Below are positions 61,174-64,000 of a DNA stretch of 64,000 nucleotides, in pieces. Position numbers and translations under genes: made by a program. Each line of letters opens with the position of its first letter. Within the stretch, counting starts at the first letter, position 1. The DNA comes from Lachnospiraceae bacterium. Its GTDB lineage: Bacteria > Bacillota > Clostridia > Lachnospirales > Lachnospiraceae. The DNA lies in the NCBI GenBank assembly GCA_024698715.1, contig JAILRA010000024.1, forward strand, positions 62,001-126,000. The letters run 5' to 3'. The notes under the pieces are model-generated. The model saw only the letters and a program-made list of their open reading frames with translations. It ran no database searches and was not told the DNA's origin.

Positions 61174-62565
61174 ATGGATTACAAAAAACTCCTTGAAGAC
61201 TATAATTGCAAAGCGTGTGTAATGTCGGTGGAAACATATTCTGACGGTACCTACGGCAATATCCTCGTTGTGGACGGAAATAAACTCTATAAAGACGATA
61301 TCGAGGATTTTACGGGACGTCCTTTTGTTGAGAATACACCGTATTATATGAGCTTTCCCAAGGATCTGAATTTTGAGGATTTCATATACAGAAGTGCCGT
61401 TCTCCATCAGAATCTGCATACATATGTGAATCTGTATCAGATAGGGCTTTGGGTTGAATTATATTTATTACCTCTTACTTCCGATAAGGAAAATATGGGA
61501 TACTGCCTGTACTCATATATTGTTACTCCCAAGGTTGATACCGGAAGCATGTCCGATATTTCTCCGACAACTTCATCGGCGGTTCTAAAGACTTGTATAA
61601 AACTTCGCGGAGCAGAGGATTTTGAAAATAAGATAAATGAAGTCACGGCTGACATACGTGATATCTGCGATGCATGCCGTTGCTGCATACTGACAATCGA
61701 TAACGACGAAGAAACCTGTAAGGTTCTGGGTGATGCGTATATGCCCGGATTTCCTTCGTTTCTGACAACCGAAGATATAAGAAAAGAATTCTATAAACTT
61801 ATTCTGACATGGGAAGACACCCTTGCCGGCAGTACATGTTTTATCGTAAAAAACGAACAGGACATGAATGTAATAAAAGAGAGAAATCCCGAATGGTATG
61901 AATCCCTGTCAAAATATCGTGTGGAAAGTATGGTACTGTTCCCGTTGAAATACAACGGGACGCTTCTCGGATATATCTGGGCGACGAATTTTGATATAAG
62001 AAATACCGTCAAGATCAAGGAAGTACTGGAACTGACAACGTATTTTATTGCATCCGAGATTGCAAATTACCGAATGTTAAAACGAATGGAAGTTCTCGGA
62101 ACCATCGACATAATGACCGGAAGTCTTAACAGAAATGCCATGAATAACCGTGTTGCACAGTTTGATACACAGAAGGATGAGTCGATCAAATCGATCGGAA
62201 TTCTGTTTGCAGATCTTAACGGATTAAAGATGATAAATGACAGCAGCGGTCATCTTGAAGGAGACAGATTCTTAAAGAAAGCTTCGGCGGTTTTAAGACA
62301 GGTATTCGTAGATGACGAGATCTACCGTGCCGGCGGAGACGAATTCATGGTCCTTGCCATCAATAACACCCAGGAAGAATTCGACGAGAAAATGCGAAGG
62401 ATTCGTGAAATTGCCGAAAAACAGACAAAGGTTAACTTTGCGATCGGAAGTTGTTTTGAGGAAGGCGATATCGATATTCGAAGAGCACTTCGAAAAGCAG
62501 ACGAAGATATGTACGAGGATAAAAAAGAGTATTATTCAAGACATCCGGGTCTGAAATACAGATAA
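61174..62565 (+). CDS. Diguanylate cyclase (GGDEF) with GAF-like sensor
   Basis: A 463-residue cytoplasmic protein. The C-terminal GGDEF domain (about 305-460) has the start DIMTGSLNRNAM, metal-binding FADLNGLKMIND, and active site YRAGGDEFMVLA, so it should make cyclic di-GMP from GTP. The C-terminus ADEDMYEDKKEYY is also typical. No RxxD inhibitory site precedes GGDEF. Residues 160-300 look GAF-like (CILTIDNDEE, SMVLFPLKYNGTLLGYIWATNF). The first 150 residues are unassigned. No transmembrane helix is seen, so it senses an internal signal. It follows GH43 by 90 bases. Confidence 0.92.
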   Translation: MDYKKLLEDYNCKACVMSVETYSDGTYGNILVVDGNKLYKDDIEDFTGRPFVENTPYYMSFPKDLNFEDFIYRSAVLHQNLHTYVNLYQIGLWVELYLLPLTSDKENMGYCLYSYIVTPKVDTGSMSDISPTTSSAVLKTCIKLRGAEDFENKINEVTADIRDICDACRCCILTIDNDEETCKVLGDAYMPGFPSFLTTEDIRKEFYKLILTWEDTLAGSTCFIVKNEQDMNVIKERNPEWYESLSKYRVESMVLFPLKYNGTLLGYIWATNFDIRNTVKIKEVLELTTYFIASEIANYRMLKRMEVLGTIDIMTGSLNRNAMNNRVAQFDTQKDESIKSIGILFADLNGLKMINDSSGHLEGDRFLKKASAVLRQVFVDDEIYRAGGDEFMVLAINNTQEEFDEKMRRIREIAEKQTKVNFAIGSCFEEGDIDIRRALRKADEDMYEDKKEYYSRHPGLKYR

Positions 62566-62575
62566 TAAAGAATAA

Positions 62576-62606
62576 AAATCGGAAGAAATTTCTTCCGATT
62601 TTTTTA
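62576..62606. terminator. Bidirectional terminator
   Basis: A perfect palindrome AATCGGAAGAAA / TTTCTTCCGATT with flanking A and T runs, between convergent GGDEF and AraC genes. Confidence 0.9.
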
Positions 62607-62654
62607 TGGCTTGAAAGTCTGCTGAGTAAATGAAAATGTGTATGCGGAAATGTT

Positions 62655-63593
62655 TTACTCTTTTTTGATTATTGAATCATCTGTGATCTCAAAAGAACCT
62701 CTTGGAGTATGAACATGGTTTGTTTTGAAACTTCTCGGAGACTCGCCGTAATATTTCTTGAAGGATTCGGCCATGTAACTTGCGGAAGCAAAGCCTGTAT
62801 TATAGGCGATCTCTGACATGGACAGATTACTTGAGTTAAGAAGTTCCGCGACTTTGCTTACCCGGAATCTTGTCAGATTTTCAATCGGAGTCTGGTCGGT
62901 ATATTTGTGAAAAAGATTGTTACAGAAAGTCCGGCTGACATTTCCGGCTGCAGCAATATCATCGAGAGTAATGTTGGATGCGTAATTTTGCTGTATGAAG
63001 GTAAGCATTTCCTTTAAGGAATTGACCTGCGAATCAGAGTATTTGATATCCGAAGCGTCGGGATTACCGCACTCATTCAGTATCAGTTCCCAGATCGCAT
63101 AAAATTGTTTGGTCAAAAGGAATTCGTTTCCGAGGCAGTCAGGTGTTTTAACAACCTGTTTATGCATTTCCTTTCCGGATTCCTTTGTAATATCAAAGCG
63201 TATGTAGGGAATGTTCGGATTATCGGTAACGGCTTTTATATATTTATTTTCGACGATATTCGAAGCACAGAGGATCCTCGGATGGAAAATGATGATCACG
63301 TAATCGGTCCGTTCGTCCCTTTTGGGTGCGTTGAAATGGATCTGCCTTGAATTGACAAAGATAGTATCGCCTTCGTTTAAAAAGATCTCTTCGCCGTTGA
63401 TGTTATAGGCCAGATAGCCTTTTGTCGCACATAAAAGTTCTATGTCATCGTGAAAATGAGGATCGTTGGCCCAGGTCGAAGAAGGGTAAACGTATCCGCG
63501 ATACACGTAGGAAGGGAAATTGGGGTCATCATAATTGACCATTTCCGAACCGTTTGTTCTTTTCTGAATAAAACCTCGCCATTCCTGTATCAT
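62655..63593 (-). CDS. AraC-family regulator with cupin sensor
   Basis: A 312-residue regulator. N-terminal cupin (about 40-140): HFHDDIELLCATKGYLAYNINGEEIFLNEGDTIFVNSRQIHFNAP. The C-terminal AraC DNA-binding pair (about 205-295) has NITLDDIAAAGNVSRTFCNNLFHKYTDQTPIENLTRFRVSKVAELLNSSNLSMSEIAYNTGFASASYMAESFKKYYGESPRSFK. Such regulators often bind a sugar and activate hydrolase or transporter genes. It is divergent from the ABC exporter at 63841 and lies near GH43. AGGAGAG precedes the ATG at 63593. Confidence 0.92.
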   Translation of the reverse strand: MIQEWRGFIQKRTNGSEMVNYDDPNFPSYVYRGYVYPSSTWANDPHFHDDIELLCATKGYLAYNINGEEIFLNEGDTIFVNSRQIHFNAPKRDERTDYVIIIFHPRILCASNIVENKYIKAVTDNPNIPYIRFDITKESGKEMHKQVVKTPDCLGNEFLLTKQFYAIWELILNECGNPDASDIKYSDSQVNSLKEMLTFIQQNYASNITLDDIAAAGNVSRTFCNNLFHKYTDQTPIENLTRFRVSKVAELLNSSNLSMSEIAYNTGFASASYMAESFKKYYGESPRSFKTNHVHTPRGSFEITDDSIIKKE

Positions 63594-63840
63594 TTGATCT
63601 CTCCTGTCGTATAAATCCCTGATTTTCAGGTGCTGTCAGTGATTAGTCATTTTTGCCAAAAATCCAAAACAATGCTGTTTTTTTATGGTAATAATATAGC
63701 ACAAAAAAACATCTGTGTAAAATTGTTATAAAAACATGGAAAATTTAGGGTGTTCTTATATGAAATTGTGTAATATACTTTCGAACCATAAAGAAAACAC
63801 AAAAAACTGTTCAAACTCTTTAAAGAAAGGAGGAGAGAAA

Positions 63841-64000
63841 TGAAAAAGAATCTTATTAAAATGGCAAGCTACTATAAGCCTTATCTCGGAACATTTATGC
63901 TTGATATGTTTTTTGCAGTTCTCGCCTCTGCTATTACTTTGATCATTCCGCTGGTAGTCAGATATATAACTTCCAATCTGGAAGAAATAAAGGCTTCGGG
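63841..64000 (+). CDS. ABC transporter, N-terminal membrane part (cut by window edge)
   Basis: The start of a gene that runs out of the window; 53 residues are visible. They match the N-terminus of ABC exporter half-transporters: MASYYKPYLGTFMLDMFFAVLASAITLIIPLVVRYI with the first transmembrane helix. The ATG follows AAAGGAGG (63826-63833). It is divergent from the AraC gene, with 247 bases between that hold no gene. Family is likely but the ATPase part is not visible. Confidence 0.75.

Noticed and set aside
1..64000. tRNA or rRNA genes, insertion sequences, prophage
   Set aside because: I looked for cloverleaf T-loops, rRNA landmarks, transposase and integrase motifs and found none that I could support.

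Overview
The window reads as a chromosome segment of a low-to-mid GC, Gram-positive, anaerobic Firmicute of the Lachnospiraceae, most likely Butyrivibrio or a close relative. The pointers are the block HU - rqcP - divIC - tilS - hpt - ftsH, which is the usual clostridial order; strong AGGAGG ribosome sites; many two-component proteins; S-layer-homology (SLH) surface proteins; intracellular GH13 and GH43 enzymes; and a radical-SAM activase for anaerobic ribonucleotide reductase. The sporulation genes yabP and yabQ, which normally lie between rqcP and divIC in spore formers, are absent. The genus call is inference; no 16S rRNA or tRNA gene is present.

Layout. 1-3.5 kb: end of a YcxB-like protein, a LUD-domain protein, an acyl-ACP thioesterase and a D-Ala-D-Ala carboxypeptidase. 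3.5-8.7 kb, minus strand: a five-gene envelope operon (PAP2 phosphatase, GT2-GtrA fusion, phosphodiester glycosidase, membrane protein with a disordered head, GtrA). 8.9-15.8 kb: membrane acyltransferase, YgjP-like protease, then HU to ftsH. 16.1-21.2 kb: SPFH protein, NAD-kinase-like protein, NrtR-type regulator and large methyltransferase, behind a promoter carrying two matching 17-bp boxes. 21.3-23.7 kb: alanine dehydrogenase, then nagB behind a clear glmS self-cleaving ribozyme. 23.9-32.7 kb: a signalling cluster (DUF3021/LytTR pair, double-receiver protein, Hpt protein, two hybrid histidine kinases around a DUF3798 lipoprotein). 32.8-36.3 kb: SLH protein with acidic and 189-residue repeats. 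36.5-44.8 kb: GH13 enzyme with a long charged tail, CdaR-like regulator, nrdG, DUF4177 protein, tadA, and a histidine kinase/response regulator pair. 44.8-45.05 kb: a GC-rich non-coding repeat patch. 45-51 kb: RluA-type pseudouridine synthase, lipoprotein, SahH, membrane protein, PARG-like ADP-ribose hydrolase, sodium:solute symporter. 51.3-54.7 kb: esterase and TetR divergent from a MATE pump, with an operator between them. 55-59.3 kb: PTS IIC-like permease and a second SLH protein (LRR plus Ig-like). 59.5-64 kb: GH43 glycosidase, GGDEF cyclase, AraC regulator and the start of an ABC exporter.

The two most notable signals are regulatory. First, a glmS ribozyme, which normally lowers expression of GlcN6P synthase when GlcN6P is plentiful, precedes a glucosamine-6-phosphate deaminase gene; this suggests that NagB may run in the aminating, biosynthetic direction here. 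Second, an NAD/ADP-ribose-themed operon (SPFH scaffold, kinase-fold protein, catalytically degraded Nudix regulator, methyltransferase of unknown target) has tandem operator-like boxes over its promoter and looks like a self-contained, little-described system.
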